NCBI GenBank assembly: GCA_024508855.1
Contig: JANINJ010000006.1
Span: forward strand, 226,301-290,300
Direction of reading: 5' to 3'
Origin: Xanthobacteraceae bacterium
Lineage (GTDB): Bacteria; Pseudomonadota; Alphaproteobacteria; Rhizobiales; Xanthobacteraceae
Length of the DNA: 64,000 bases
Part shown: in pieces, positions 18,309 to 26,684 of the stretch
Layout of the letters: each line of letters starts with the position of its first letter
Position numbering within the stretch: position 1 is the stretch's first letter
Made by a program: the position numbers and the translations under genes
Notes under the pieces: model-generated
What the model saw: only the letters and a program-made list of their open reading frames with translations
Told to the model about the DNA's origin: nothing
The model's database searches: none

Positions 18309-18920
18309 ATGGTGGCCAAGACAAATCCGCAGTTCATGTTCGATTTCGGCAGCCCGAATGCGTTTCTGAGCCATGAAGCGATCCCGGCGATCGAGCAACG
18401 CAGCGGCATCAAGTTCGAATACATTCCGGTGCTGCTCGGCGGCATCTTCAAGGCCACCAACAACAAGTCGCCGGCCGAAACCTTAGCCGGTGTCAAAAAC
18501 AAGCGCGAATTCATGCAGCTCGAAACCGACCGTTTCGTGCGCCGCTTCAATGTGAAGCCTTACGTCTGGAATCCGTTCTTCCCGGTCAACACGCTGAACC
18601 TGATGCGCGGCGCCATTGCCGCACAGGCCGAGGGCGTATTCGAGAAGTACGTCGAGGCCGCGTTCCACCACATGTGGGTCGAACCGAAGAAGATGGACGA
18701 TCCGGAAGTCGCGGCAAAGGCGCTGACGGAATCGGGTCTTGATGGCGCAAAACTGCTGACCCGCGCGCATGAGCCGGAGCTCAAGGCAAGGCTGGTGGAA
18801 AACACGCAATCCGCCGTCGAGCGCGGCGCGTTCGGCTCGCCGACGTTCTTCGTCGGCAGCGAGATGTTCTTCGGCAAGGAGCAGTTGCGCGAAGTCGAGG
18901 AACTGATTGTAGGGAAATAA
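18309..18920 (+). CDS. 2-hydroxychromene-2-carboxylate isomerase family (kappa-GST/DsbA fold)
   Basis: The protein has 203 residues. The N-terminal FMFDFGSPNAFLSHEAI has Ser15 in the SP motif where DsbA would carry a Cys; this Ser binds glutathione in the HCCA isomerase and kappa-class GST family. The helical insertion and the C-terminal GAFGSPTFFVGSEMFFGKEQ (cis-Pro loop) are also typical. Known members isomerise naphthalene degradation intermediates with GSH, but most chromosomal copies have no proven substrate. A strong GGGAGG precedes ATG 18309. It lies 108 bases after the MATE gene, on the same strand, and ends just before a palindromic repeat. Confidence 0.88.
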   Translation: MVAKTNPQFMFDFGSPNAFLSHEAIPAIEQRSGIKFEYIPVLLGGIFKATNNKSPAETLAGVKNKREFMQLETDRFVRRFNVKPYVWNPFFPVNTLNLMRGAIAAQAEGVFEKYVEAAFHHMWVEPKKMDDPEVAAKALTESGLDGAKLLTRAHEPELKARLVENTQSAVERGAFGSPTFFVGSEMFFGKEQLREVEELIVGK

Positions 18921-18931
18921 AGCGAAGACGG

Positions 18932-19035
18932 CGTCATCCTGAGGAGCGCTCCGCAGGAGCGCGTCTCGAAGGATGCGCGACAACGGGACATCATCCTTCG
19001 AGGCTCGCCAAGATGGCTCGCACCTCAGGATGACG
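18932..19035. repeat. REP-like palindromic repeat (CGTCATCCTGAGG family)
   Basis: CGTCATCCTGAGG at the left end is mirrored by ACCTCAGGATGACG at the right. Inner arms match as well (TCTCGAAGGATG and CATCCTTCGAGG), and an inner hairpin GAGCGCTCCGCAGGAGCGC forms the left head. The whole 104 bases can fold into a long cruciform. Elements of this kind are scattered between genes in Bradyrhizobiaceae genomes; there is one copy here. Confidence 0.75.
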
Positions 19036-19057
19036 TGCCTCAGCCTGGGAGGATATC

Positions 19058-19795
19058 GTGCCAAAACGCAATGCCACCGTCGCGGTGATCGGCGCCGGCG
19101 ACTACATCGGCGCCGAGATCGTCAAGAAATTTGCCGCCGAGGGCTTCACCGTGTTTGCGGGGCGTCGCAATGGCGACAAGCTCGCTCCATTGGTCAAGGA
19201 AGTCGAGGACGCCGGCGGGTCGATCGTCGCACGCTCGCTCGATGCGCGTCAGGAAGACGAAATCAACGCGTTCCTGCAGGACGCCGACAAGCACGCGCCG
19301 CTCGAAGTGACGATCTTCAATGTCGGCGCCAACGTCAATTTCCCGATCCTTGAGACCACCGACCGGGTGTTTCGCAAAGTATGGGAGATGGCGTGCTGGG
19401 CCGGCTTCCTGGCAGGACGGGAATCCGCGCGCCTGATGCTGCCGCGCGGCCAGGGCAACATCTTCTTCACGGGCGCCACCGCAAGCCTGCGCGGCGGTTC
19501 AGGTTTTGCAGCATTCGCCAGCGCCAAGTTCGGGCTGCGGGCGGTGGCGCAGGCGATGGCGCGCGAGCTCGGGCCTAAGAACATTCACGTCGCGCATCTT
19601 ATCATCGATTCCGGCGTCGATACCGCCTGGGTGCGCGAGCGGCGCGAACAGCTCTGGGGCAAGGAAGCACTGGACAACCCCGACCTGCTGATGCCGCCGG
19701 CCTCGGTGGCCGCGTCGTATTGGCAGCTCTACCAGCAGCCCAAAAGCGCATGGACCTTCGAGATGGAAATTCGCCCGTTCGGAGAAAAGTGGTAA
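19058..19795 (+). CDS. Short-chain dehydrogenase/reductase family protein, catalytic Tyr replaced by Phe
   Basis: The protein has 245 residues with a Rossmann fold. The cofactor motif is VAVIGAGDYIGAEIVKKFA (TGxxxGIG reads GAGDYIG), followed by FAGRRNGDK, where the arginines suggest NADP(H), and TIFNVGANVNF in place of NNAG. The active site reads FTGATASLRGGSGFAAFASAKFG; the canonical YxxxK is FASAK, so the proton-donating Tyr is Phe while the Lys remains. Classical dehydrogenase chemistry is therefore doubtful. The gene starts with GTG after GGGAGGA, and the start is well supported. It stands between two palindromic repeats, upstream of the PanE-like gene. Confidence 0.85.
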   Translation: MPKRNATVAVIGAGDYIGAEIVKKFAAEGFTVFAGRRNGDKLAPLVKEVEDAGGSIVARSLDARQEDEINAFLQDADKHAPLEVTIFNVGANVNFPILETTDRVFRKVWEMACWAGFLAGRESARLMLPRGQGNIFFTGATASLRGGSGFAAFASAKFGLRAVAQAMARELGPKNIHVAHLIIDSGVDTAWVRERREQLWGKEALDNPDLLMPPASVAASYWQLYQQPKSAWTFEMEIRPFGEKW

Positions 19796-19804
19796 GGAGG
19801 AGGA

Positions 19805-19860
19805 GGAAGCGAATAGCGAACAGAATTTGCTTCACTCCCTGCGCGCTATTCGCTACTTCC
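19805..19860. repeat. Imperfect inverted repeat between the SDR and PanE-like genes
   Basis: GGAAGCGAATAGCG at 19805-19818 is mirrored by CGCTATTCGCTACTTCC at 19844-19860, differing by a three-base insertion. It begins 10 bases after the SDR stop and could act as a terminator or transcript-end structure; the CGCTATTCGCTA unit resembles short repeats seen between genes in related genomes. Confidence 0.55.
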
Positions 19861-19910
19861 TATTCGCTTAATCCACTCGCCTGAACAAGAAACAGAACGG
19901 GACCGAACCC

Positions 19911-20831
19911 ATGCGCATTCTCGTGGTTGGAGCCGGCGCGATCGGCGGCTATTTCGGCGGCAGGCTGCTGCAAAGCGGCGCCGACGTCACCTTCCTGGTG
20001 CGGCCGCGCCGTTCCGAAGAACTGGCGCGCGACGGCCTCGTCATCAAGAGTCCGCATGGCGACGTCACCTTGCCGAAGCCGCCGACCGTGCTGGCCCAGG
20101 ATATCAAGCAACCGTTCGATATCGTGCTGTTGAGCTGCAAGGCCTTCGACCTCGACGATGCCATCAAGTCGTTTGCGCCAGCGGTCGGACCGCAGACTGC
20201 GATCATGCCGATGCTCAATGGCATGCGCCACCTCGACGTGCTTGACGCGAAATTCGGCCGCGAACACGTGCTCGGCGGTCAATGCGCGATTGCCACCACT
20301 CTCGACGCCAACCGCCATGTGGTGCAGCTCTCGCCGATGCAGTCGCTCGGCTTCGGCGAGCGCGACGGCACGCTGTCGGATCGCGTTCGCGCCGCCGACG
20401 AGATTTTTGTGCGCGGCAATTTCGACGGCAAGGCCTCGACCGCCATCGTGCAGGACATGTGGGAGAAGTGGGTGCTGCTGGCGACATTGGCGAGCTCGAC
20501 CAGCCTAATGCGCGCTGCAGTCGGCAAGATCCTGCTGGCTCCCGGCGGCCGTGAATACATCCTCGGGGTCCGCGATGAAATCAGCAAGATCGCCTCGGCG
20601 GCCGGTCATACCCCCCGCGCACCGTTCATCGAACGCATTACCGCCGTGCTCACAGCCGAAGGCTCGCCGTTCACCGCCTCGATGTTCCGCGATATCCAGG
20701 CCGGTCTGCCGATCGAGGCCGACCACATCGTCGGCGACCTGATCACCCGCGCCGAGGCCGCCAAGGTAGACGTCCCGCGGCTGCGCGTCGCCTACACGCA
20801 TCTGAAGACCTACGAGGCGCAGCGGGGTTGA
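19911..20831 (+). CDS. panE: Ketopantoate reductase family protein (2-dehydropantoate 2-reductase)
   Basis: The protein has 306 residues. The N-terminal NADPH domain starts at the first residues, ILVVGAGAIGGYFGGRLL, and RPRRSEEL fits NADP specificity. Family catalytic elements are Lys77 in LLSCKAFDL, the Asn of PMLNGMRHLD, and MWEKWVLLATLASS with the second Lys; the helical C-terminal domain ends with HIVGDLITRAEAAKV. The true enzyme reduces 2-dehydropantoate to pantoate for coenzyme A synthesis, but the family contains paralogues, so the symbol is likely rather than certain. CoaBC of the same pathway is encoded elsewhere in the window (37941). The RBS before ATG 19911 is weak. Confidence 0.78.
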   Translation: MRILVVGAGAIGGYFGGRLLQSGADVTFLVRPRRSEELARDGLVIKSPHGDVTLPKPPTVLAQDIKQPFDIVLLSCKAFDLDDAIKSFAPAVGPQTAIMPMLNGMRHLDVLDAKFGREHVLGGQCAIATTLDANRHVVQLSPMQSLGFGERDGTLSDRVRAADEIFVRGNFDGKASTAIVQDMWEKWVLLATLASSTSLMRAAVGKILLAPGGREYILGVRDEISKIASAAGHTPRAPFIERITAVLTAEGSPFTASMFRDIQAGLPIEADHIVGDLITRAEAAKVDVPRLRVAYTHLKTYEAQRG

Positions 20832-20882
20832 GTCTACGCTGATCAAGTGCGATGGACGTTTGTGGCGAAGTCGACTCTCCAA

Positions 20883-20976
20883 GTCGTCATGCCCGCGCTT
20901 GTCGCGGGCATCCACGTCTTTGCGGAGAATCCACGAGCAAGGCGTGGATGGCCGGGACAAGCCCGGCCATGACGAC
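20883..20976. repeat. Palindromic intergenic repeat, family A, copy 1
   Basis: GTCGTCATG at the left is mirrored by CATGACGAC at the right, and ATCCACG by CGTGGAT further in. Two small GC hairpins (CCCGCGCTTGTCGCGGG and GGCCGGGACAAGCCCGGCC) sit inside the arms. Closely related copies lie at 34896-34985 and 52589-52681. It fills most of the 182 bases between the PanE-like gene and the convergent cytochrome gene. Confidence 0.85.
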
Positions 20977-21013
20977 ACAACTAAAGCAGTCGAACCTTGA
21001 GGCTGACCTCCCC

Positions 21014-21595
21014 TTACAGTCGCGACAGATAATGCGCCAGCGCAGTGATCTCTTCTTCGCTGAGCGGATAGGCGACGTCGGCCATTGCCGCGCCGCCACC
21101 GCCCGACCGGATTCCGGATTTGTAGTCGTGCAGCGCCTTGACGAGATATTCTTCGCGCTGCCCCGCGATCCGCGCGACCGCCTTGGTGCCGGCGAAACTA
21201 TCGGTGTGGCATGAGGCACAGCGGCGGCCCTTGGCCGCCATCTCGCCTTTCTTCGACAGATCAGGATTGTCGTCCGGCTTGGCGCCTTGCGGCGGCGTCA
21301 GCGACGCGTAATACGCGCCGAGATTGCGGATCTCCTCGTTGCTGAGCACCTCCGCCACCGGGTTCATGATGTCGCTCTTGCGCGCACCACCCTTGAAGAA
21401 CACCAGCTGCCATTGGATGAACTGATCGGGCTGGCCGGCCAGCGACGGCGTGTTCTCCGTCACCGAGATGCCGTTCTCGCCATGGCACGCCGCGCAGATT
21501 TCCGTGGCCTTGGCCTTACCTGCGGCAATGTCGGCAGCGTGGGCCGATGTTGCTGACAACATTGCGGCCAACACAGTTACAAGAATAGTTCGCAT
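21014..21595 (-). CDS. Diheme cytochrome c, exported
   Basis: The protein has 193 residues: a signal peptide (VTVLAAMLSATSAHA) followed by two cytochrome c domains with CAACH near residue 34 and CASCH near 125. The first domain has the c4/class I pattern SLAGQPDQFIQWQLVFFKGG, the second RIAGQREEYLVKALHDYKSG. It should carry electrons in the periplasm. It lies downstream of a sorbosone-type dehydrogenase gene on the same strand, 174 bases away with a repeat between, and is a sensible electron acceptor for it. ATG 21595 is preferred over a GTG six bases upstream because AGGGAG fits it. Confidence 0.88.
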   Translation of the reverse strand: MRTILVTVLAAMLSATSAHAADIAAGKAKATEICAACHGENGISVTENTPSLAGQPDQFIQWQLVFFKGGARKSDIMNPVAEVLSNEEIRNLGAYYASLTPPQGAKPDDNPDLSKKGEMAAKGRRCASCHTDSFAGTKAVARIAGQREEYLVKALHDYKSGIRSGGGGAAMADVAYPLSEEEITALAHYLSRL

Positions 21596-21608
21596 TCCCA
21601 CTCCCTGC

Positions 21609-21688
21609 CGTCATTGCGGGGACGAAAACAGCGAAGCAATCCGGTTCGGGTTTGAGGTCTGGATTGCTTCGCTGCACTCGCAATGACG
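21609..21688. repeat. Palindromic intergenic repeat, CGTCATTGCG family
   Basis: CGTCATTGCG (21609-21618) is mirrored by CGCAATGACG (21679-21688), and the inner GCGAAGCAATCC by GGATTGCTTCGC. The 80-base unit lies between the dehydrogenase and cytochrome genes, inside their possible common transcript, where it would form a long hairpin. Confidence 0.8.
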
Positions 21689-21769
21689 CGATGGCTATGC
21701 AACGTCGCTGCGACGATGCGATCGAAATGAATGGCACGGTGCACGTGGCACCGCGCCATCTGGACGGCC

Positions 21770-23041
21770 TTATTTCTTGGCCTCTTTCTTGTCATAGCTG
21801 ATGCGATAGATCGCACCCGCCCAGTCGTCCGCCACCAGCAGCGAACCATCCTTGGCCAGCACGACGTCGGCCGGACGGCCGAGATAGGTCTGCTTGCCTT
21901 CGATCCAGCCGGACGCAAACACTTCCTGCTTGGCATTCTTGCCGTCGGGACCGACGATCACGCGCACGATCCGTGCGCCCTGATACTGATGCCGATTCCA
22001 CGAGCCATGTTCGGCGATGAAGATGTTGTTCTTGTACTCGGCCGGGAACATGCTGCCGGTATAGAACTTCATCCCGAGCGGCGCGACGTGATCGCCGAGC
22101 TTCAGCACAGGCGGCGTGAACTCCGAACACTTGTGGCCCATGGCGAACTTCGGATCGGGAGTGTCGCCCTGGTGGCAATACGGATAGCCGAAGTGCTCAC
22201 CCATCCTTGAGATCATGTTGAGCTTGTCGGAGGGCGAGTTATCACCGAGCCAGTCGCGCGCGTTTTCGGTGAACCAGTACTTGCCGGTGCGCGGATCGAC
22301 ATCGCCGCCGACGCTGTTACGCACACCGAGCGCTACCAGTTCGGCATTGCCGGTTTTCGGATCGACGCGGCGGATCTGCGAGACGCTGGTCGGCGGCAGC
22401 CCGATGTTGAAAGGAGGGCCGAACGGAATGTAGAACCAGCCATCCTTGTCCACCGCGATGTATTTCCAGCCATGCGCGGCGTAGGACGGCATGTCGTCAT
22501 ACACCACCTTCGGCTCCGGCATCTTGTCGAGACTGGCCTCCGGATTGTCGTAGCGCATGATCTTGTCGATATCGACGACGTAGAGCGCGCCGTTGAGATA
22601 GGCGAGCCCGGTCGGCATCTTGAGGCCCTTGATGATGGTCTTGACCTCTTTCTTGCCGTCCTTGTCGGTGATCGCATAGACGTTACCGAGGCCGAACGAG
22701 CCGACGAACAACGTGCCCTTGTCACCCCACGCCATTTGCCGTGCCGCCAGCACGCCCGTGGCATACGGTTCTATCTTGAAGCCCTTCGGCAGCTTGATCT
22801 TCTTCAATGCGTCGGCGATTTCCGAGTCCGACATACCGGTCGGTGGACCGGATGGCGGCGCGAGTCCCTTCTGAGCTTCGGTCTCGTCACCCAAGAACCA
22901 ATCGTCCGGCGGATGCGTCCAGAATTCCTTGTTGCCGGATTGATAGCTCTTCAATCCATCGGCAGCCGTTGCAGGGGCAGTCACGCTGATCGACAAGACA
23001 GTCGCGAGCGCCAGAACAGATCCAGTAATGATCGATTTCAT
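21770..23041 (-). CDS. Sorbosone dehydrogenase family protein (PQQ-type beta-propeller), exported
   Basis: The protein has 423 residues. A signal peptide (residues 5-26, ending ATAA) is followed by a six-bladed beta-propeller of the soluble glucose/L-sorbosone dehydrogenase family, with blades recognisable as GTLFVGSFGLGNVYAI, MPTGLAYLNGALYVVDID, GVRNSVGGDVDPRTGKYWF and RPADVVLAKDGSLLVADDW. FIAEHGSWNRHQYQGARI is a typical late blade. Members bind PQQ and oxidise sugars or aldehydes in the periplasm, but many lack a known substrate. The extra N-terminal region with PPDDWFLGDE is common in alphaproteobacterial members. The diheme cytochrome just downstream is a likely electron acceptor. No PQQ synthesis gene is in the window. 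Confidence 0.82.
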   Translation of the reverse strand: MKSIITGSVLALATVLSISVTAPATAADGLKSYQSGNKEFWTHPPDDWFLGDETEAQKGLAPPSGPPTGMSDSEIADALKKIKLPKGFKIEPYATGVLAARQMAWGDKGTLFVGSFGLGNVYAITDKDGKKEVKTIIKGLKMPTGLAYLNGALYVVDIDKIMRYDNPEASLDKMPEPKVVYDDMPSYAAHGWKYIAVDKDGWFYIPFGPPFNIGLPPTSVSQIRRVDPKTGNAELVALGVRNSVGGDVDPRTGKYWFTENARDWLGDNSPSDKLNMISRMGEHFGYPYCHQGDTPDPKFAMGHKCSEFTPPVLKLGDHVAPLGMKFYTGSMFPAEYKNNIFIAEHGSWNRHQYQGARIVRVIVGPDGKNAKQEVFASGWIEGKQTYLGRPADVVLAKDGSLLVADDWAGAIYRISYDKKEAKK

Positions 23042-23284
23042 TCGGTCCCTCCCGCGCAGCCATCCCGTGGCTGCAATTGTTCTTTATGATCGAGAAACGA
23101 ACAGCGTCTGCATCGAGCATGCGATGCGACGGCGCACGCTAGCACATCCATCACCAGAATGAAGTGCGTTACGCGCGAGTCAGTCAGACCAAAAATGCTA
23201 AGACGAAATCGGCGAAAGCGTTCCGTACAATTTTAGACGCAGCCGCACACGATGTGCATCGCACAAACGGTTATCATATGCAGG

Positions 23285-25525
23285 TTACTTGCGCGTGACC
23301 GTCAATCGGCCGGCACCGGCATTGTTGCGATAGAACACATCATACAACCCGGGAATGCCGACCACGGCATCGTTGACGAAGATCAGGAGTTCGCCGCTGC
23401 GCGTCGGCCTGATCGTGGCTTCGATTGTGCCGTCCTCGGGATCGGGATCGAGAAAGACTTCCTCGCCACCAACCGCGCCATAGCGCAGGACAAGCCGAAA
23501 CCACGGCCGCGTCAATTCGCGCCGCAGCGGAACGCCCAGCATCAGCCACAATTGCTGATGCCAGTTCGGCGCATCGGTGGTGTAGAAACCGCCCAGCGGC
23601 GAAGGAATGCCGCCGTCGCTGAAAGGTGATGTGGTTTCGACCTTGATCAGATAGCGCGCACCGCCGCCCTCGACGAAAATTCCGGTGTTGTTGCAAAGTT
23701 TAGCGGTGGTGAAATCGGCGGTGACCTTTTCGTCGCGCGCGAGGCCTTTGGCCATTGCGTCCTCGGTACACGTCAGGCCTGCCACATCCTGCACGTTATA
23801 GAGCAGATGACTCGCAAGGAAGAGACCGAGATAGACAAACAGGATCGCAAAGAACGCAGGCGCGATCTTGCGTTTCAGCGCGTCATGCACCGCTATATAT
23901 AGTCGGCTACGACGGAGCCGATAGATCCAGTTGCCCGGCAAGCCCGCAGGTGCAGTTGGAGCGCGCTGCCAGATTTCGCCCATCGTGTCTTCGATCCCCC
24001 CGGCAAGCCAGGTGCCCCACCACGTGAACAGACCAACCAGCGCCAGCAGGGCAAGAAACTGGAAAGGACTACGCGCGTAGCCGTCGATCCATGTTTGCGC
24101 AAAGCCCGGCAGGAAGCCGCCGACGATGCGGATCAGGTCGGACACCCAGCGGATCGGGCTGAGATACTCGTCCTTCGCCGGCAGTTTGCGCAGCAACGGA
24201 TAGAGCAGCAGCGCCAAGGTCGCGCCGACGGTCAGGAAGTAGACGATGCGACGCTTCCACACCTCGTTCCAGACATGCTCCTGCGCCTTGGCGCGCGTAG
24301 ACGCTTCCGCCCCCGTCTCGAAACCGGACCGATCCGGCGGCCGGATCAGCCCGTCGCCGGTCACCACATCATAGGTCTCCGGTAGCCCGACCGGCGCATA
24401 GGCGTGGACGCCGCTGGCGATGCGCTGAAAGGCGGTCTCATGAATCTTCGGCCGCGCGATGAACACCTCGTCATTTCTTGCGTAACGGTAGTTGCAAAGG
24501 TCCACCAGCTTGCGCGGGCCGTAACGGTAGTAGCTATAGAGCCCCTGACGCGAATCGTAGAGCCGCCCGTCCTTGTCGCGCATCGACATGGCGTTCTTGA
24601 AAGTGTCGGGATCGGCCGGCGGCGTCGCGTGGTCGGATTTGAAGCGCAGCCCGCAGGCTTGCGCCTCGGTGATCATCCAGACGAACGGGACATAAGCCAG
24701 CGCGTCGTCCGGGTAGCCGCCGCCGACATTGGCATGCACCCCGGCAAACCAGACCTGGCTGATCTGCTCGTCGCGGACATGGCGTTCGCCATCGTCCCGC
24801 GGTGGCGGCGGCACCACGGCGCGCTCGTCCCACAATTCAGGGTGGAAGGTGGTGCGCGCCTCGTCGATCGCCAGCGCCTGGCAGGCACGGGTGACATGAG
24901 CAAGGTCGAGCGCATGATCCGGCAATTCCAGCGGCCAGATCCATTTGCTGACGCCGCGCGTCATCTCGTCGATCGGCAACCCGTAGGCCGCAACCGTATC
25001 CCACACCCCGATGAAACGGATGCGCGCCACGGCGCGGTTGGCCGCCTTGTCGTAATCGCCACGCGGAAAACGATCGCGCAGCCATTGAAACACCCGCTCG
25101 ATCCGCCAGACCGTGTGGTAGCGATCGCGGCGATAGGCCCGGTAAGCGGCATGCGCCTTGCGATCCAGCTCTTCTTCCGTTTCGGCGACGACCAGGCCCT
25201 GATTGAGGATCAGCCCTACCACCACGCGGATGGTGAAGGCGCCGCGGCTGAAGCCGAAGCCATAGATATCATCGTCCTCGTCGCGATAATTGCGGCAGGC
25301 GAACTTGTAGATGTCGATGACGTTACGCTTCAGGCCGATACCGAACGCGCCGCCGAGGAACGCCCACAGCTTGAACGACGAGGTGCCGACGCCGTCGTCA
25401 TAGAATGCCACCTGATCCGATCCGGACAGGTCGAGTGCCGCAAACGTCCGCCAGACATTGGTGCGCCATACTTGCGCAGCGGAATTTCCGGTGCCGTCCG
25501 ACAACAGGACGATCTTGCGGCCCAT
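23285..25525 (-). CDS. DUF2235 domain protein with C-terminal membrane segments (putative alpha/beta hydrolase)
   Basis: The protein has 746 residues. The N-terminal half is a DUF2235 alpha/beta-hydrolase domain: KIVLLSDGTGNS at the start, and the nucleophile elbow YGFGFSRGAFTIR with Ser93. Further on are FIGVWDTVAAYGLP and QVWFAGVHANVGGGYPDD, which hold the acid and His positions. DUF2235 is shared with the Tle1 phospholipase effectors of type VI secretion. Unlike those, this protein has at least three membrane segments (FLTVGATLALLLYPLLR, FLALLALVGLFTWWGTWLAG, FFAILFVYLGLFLASHLL) and a C-terminal soluble region. No type VI gene is near, so a housekeeping lipid or cell-envelope role is more likely than toxicity. 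ATG 25525 has GGGAGG upstream. Divergent from the phosphoesterase operon. Confidence 0.85.
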   Translation of the reverse strand: MGRKIVLLSDGTGNSAAQVWRTNVWRTFAALDLSGSDQVAFYDDGVGTSSFKLWAFLGGAFGIGLKRNVIDIYKFACRNYRDEDDDIYGFGFSRGAFTIRVVVGLILNQGLVVAETEEELDRKAHAAYRAYRRDRYHTVWRIERVFQWLRDRFPRGDYDKAANRAVARIRFIGVWDTVAAYGLPIDEMTRGVSKWIWPLELPDHALDLAHVTRACQALAIDEARTTFHPELWDERAVVPPPPRDDGERHVRDEQISQVWFAGVHANVGGGYPDDALAYVPFVWMITEAQACGLRFKSDHATPPADPDTFKNAMSMRDKDGRLYDSRQGLYSYYRYGPRKLVDLCNYRYARNDEVFIARPKIHETAFQRIASGVHAYAPVGLPETYDVVTGDGLIRPPDRSGFETGAEASTRAKAQEHVWNEVWKRRIVYFLTVGATLALLLYPLLRKLPAKDEYLSPIRWVSDLIRIVGGFLPGFAQTWIDGYARSPFQFLALLALVGLFTWWGTWLAGGIEDTMGEIWQRAPTAPAGLPGNWIYRLRRSRLYIAVHDALKRKIAPAFFAILFVYLGLFLASHLLYNVQDVAGLTCTEDAMAKGLARDEKVTADFTTAKLCNNTGIFVEGGGARYLIKVETTSPFSDGGIPSPLGGFYTTDAPNWHQQLWLMLGVPLRRELTRPWFRLVLRYGAVGGEEVFLDPDPEDGTIEATIRPTRSGELLIFVNDAVVGIPGLYDVFYRNNAGAGRLTVTRK

Positions 25526-25640
25526 GTGACGGCCTCCCGGGAAAATGCGTGAATCGTAATATGTACCGAAGATTGCACATTCGCGATCTTCGAGAAAGCC
25601 GTCGCCGGTCCGAGCGACCGATTCCCTTTCTCCGACAATT

Positions 25641-25669
25641 GTAATGAACCGCTCCGCGGCGGGAATAAA
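25641..25669 (+). promoter_or_regulatory. Candidate ECF sigma-dependent promoter of the phosphoesterase operon
   Basis: GTAAT at 25641-25645 and GGAATAAA at 25662-25669 are separated by 16 bases, the layout of an ECF-type promoter (an AAC/AAT-like -35 element and an A-rich -10). Transcription would begin about 25676, some 50 bases before the ATG of the first gene. The operon encodes its own ECF sigma factor and anti-sigma factor, so autoregulation is the expected arrangement; no second copy was found to confirm the motif. Confidence 0.45.
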
Positions 25670-25723
25670 TCCGGCGAAGCCCGAGTCTCCTCCAGACGCA
25701 GCCCGTCTGCGATGGAGATTTTC

Positions 25724-26671
25724 ATGACCGACAAACCACACGACCCGGATGACATCCGCCTCGATCGACGTCACGCCCTTGAATGTATGGTGTGGGCCGG
25801 CACCGGCGTGCTCTGGACCATGAGCGGCGGCGTCCCCGTCGCCCGTGGCCTGCTCGGCGAAGCCAAAGCGGCGACCGACACCGGCTTCAGCTTCCTGCAA
25901 ATGAGCGACAGTCATATCGGCTTCAACAAGGCCGCCAACCCCGACGCACTCGCAACGCTGCGCGAAGCGGTCGCCAAGGTGAAGGCGATGACGACCAAGC
26001 CGTCCTTCATCATCCATACAGGAGACATCACGCACCTGTCGAAGCCCGGCGAATTCGACAATGCCGATCAGGTGTTCGGCGAAACCGGGCTACAGATTCA
26101 CTACGTACCCGGCGAGCACGACATCATCGACGAGGCGCGCGGCAAGGCCTACCTCGATCGCTACGGCAAGGGAGCGAAAGGCGCCGGCTGGTACAGCTTC
26201 GACGATCACGGCGTCCATTTCGTCGGACTTGTGAATGTCGTCGATCTCAAGAGCGGCGGTCTCGGCAATCTCGGTGCCGAGCAACTGGCCTGGCTCGAGG
26301 ACGATCTGCGCGACAAGAGCAACAGCACGCCCATCGTCGTGTTCGCGCATATCCCGTTGTACGTCCTCTACGAACAATGGGGCTGGGGCACCGACGACGG
26401 CGGGCGGGCGCTGGCGCTGCTGAAGCGTTTCGGCTCGGTCACCGTTCTCAACGGGCACATCCATCAGCTCGCGCAGAAGGTCGAAGGCAACATGACCTTC
26501 CACACTGCACTCTCGACCGCCTTCCCGCAGCCCGCTCCCGGCACGGCGCCGTCGCCCGGACCGATGGTCGTGCCTGCGGAGAAACTGCGCAGCATGCTCG
26601 GCCTCTCTTCAGTCACCTTGCGCCAGACCGGGACGCCGCTCGCCATCGTCGATTCGACACTCAGCTCCTGA
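25724..26671 (+). CDS. Calcineurin-like metallophosphoesterase with Tat-type signal
   Basis: The protein has 315 residues. The N-terminus LDRRHALECMVWAGTGVLW has a twin-arginine pair before a moderately hydrophobic stretch, a probable Tat export signal, so the folded metalloenzyme would act in the periplasm. Metal-binding motifs of the calcineurin-like fold are in order: MSDSHIG (DxH), HTGDITH (GD), VPGEHD (normally GNHD; the Asn is Glu here), FAHIPLY and NGHIHQ (GHxH). The Asn-to-Glu change touches an active-site position and may set a subfamily. GGAG precedes ATG 25724. First gene of a tight run with cupredoxin, ECF sigma and anti-sigma genes; the substrate is unknown. Confidence 0.87.
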   Translation: MTDKPHDPDDIRLDRRHALECMVWAGTGVLWTMSGGVPVARGLLGEAKAATDTGFSFLQMSDSHIGFNKAANPDALATLREAVAKVKAMTTKPSFIIHTGDITHLSKPGEFDNADQVFGETGLQIHYVPGEHDIIDEARGKAYLDRYGKGAKGAGWYSFDDHGVHFVGLVNVVDLKSGGLGNLGAEQLAWLEDDLRDKSNSTPIVVFAHIPLYVLYEQWGWGTDDGGRALALLKRFGSVTVLNGHIHQLAQKVEGNMTFHTALSTAFPQPAPGTAPSPGPMVVPAEKLRSMLGLSSVTLRQTGTPLAIVDSTLSS

Positions 26672-26684
26672 CAGGATTCGTTTC

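Noticed and set aside
23285-25525. DUF2235 protein as a type VI secretion toxin
   Set aside because: No VgrG, PAAR, adaptor or immunity gene nearby, and the protein carries several membrane helices.
25526-26035. N-terminal extension of the DUF2235 protein by 170 codons
   Set aside because: It would cover the divergent promoter region and run into the phosphoesterase gene; ATG 25525 has GGGAGG and gives the family N-terminus.
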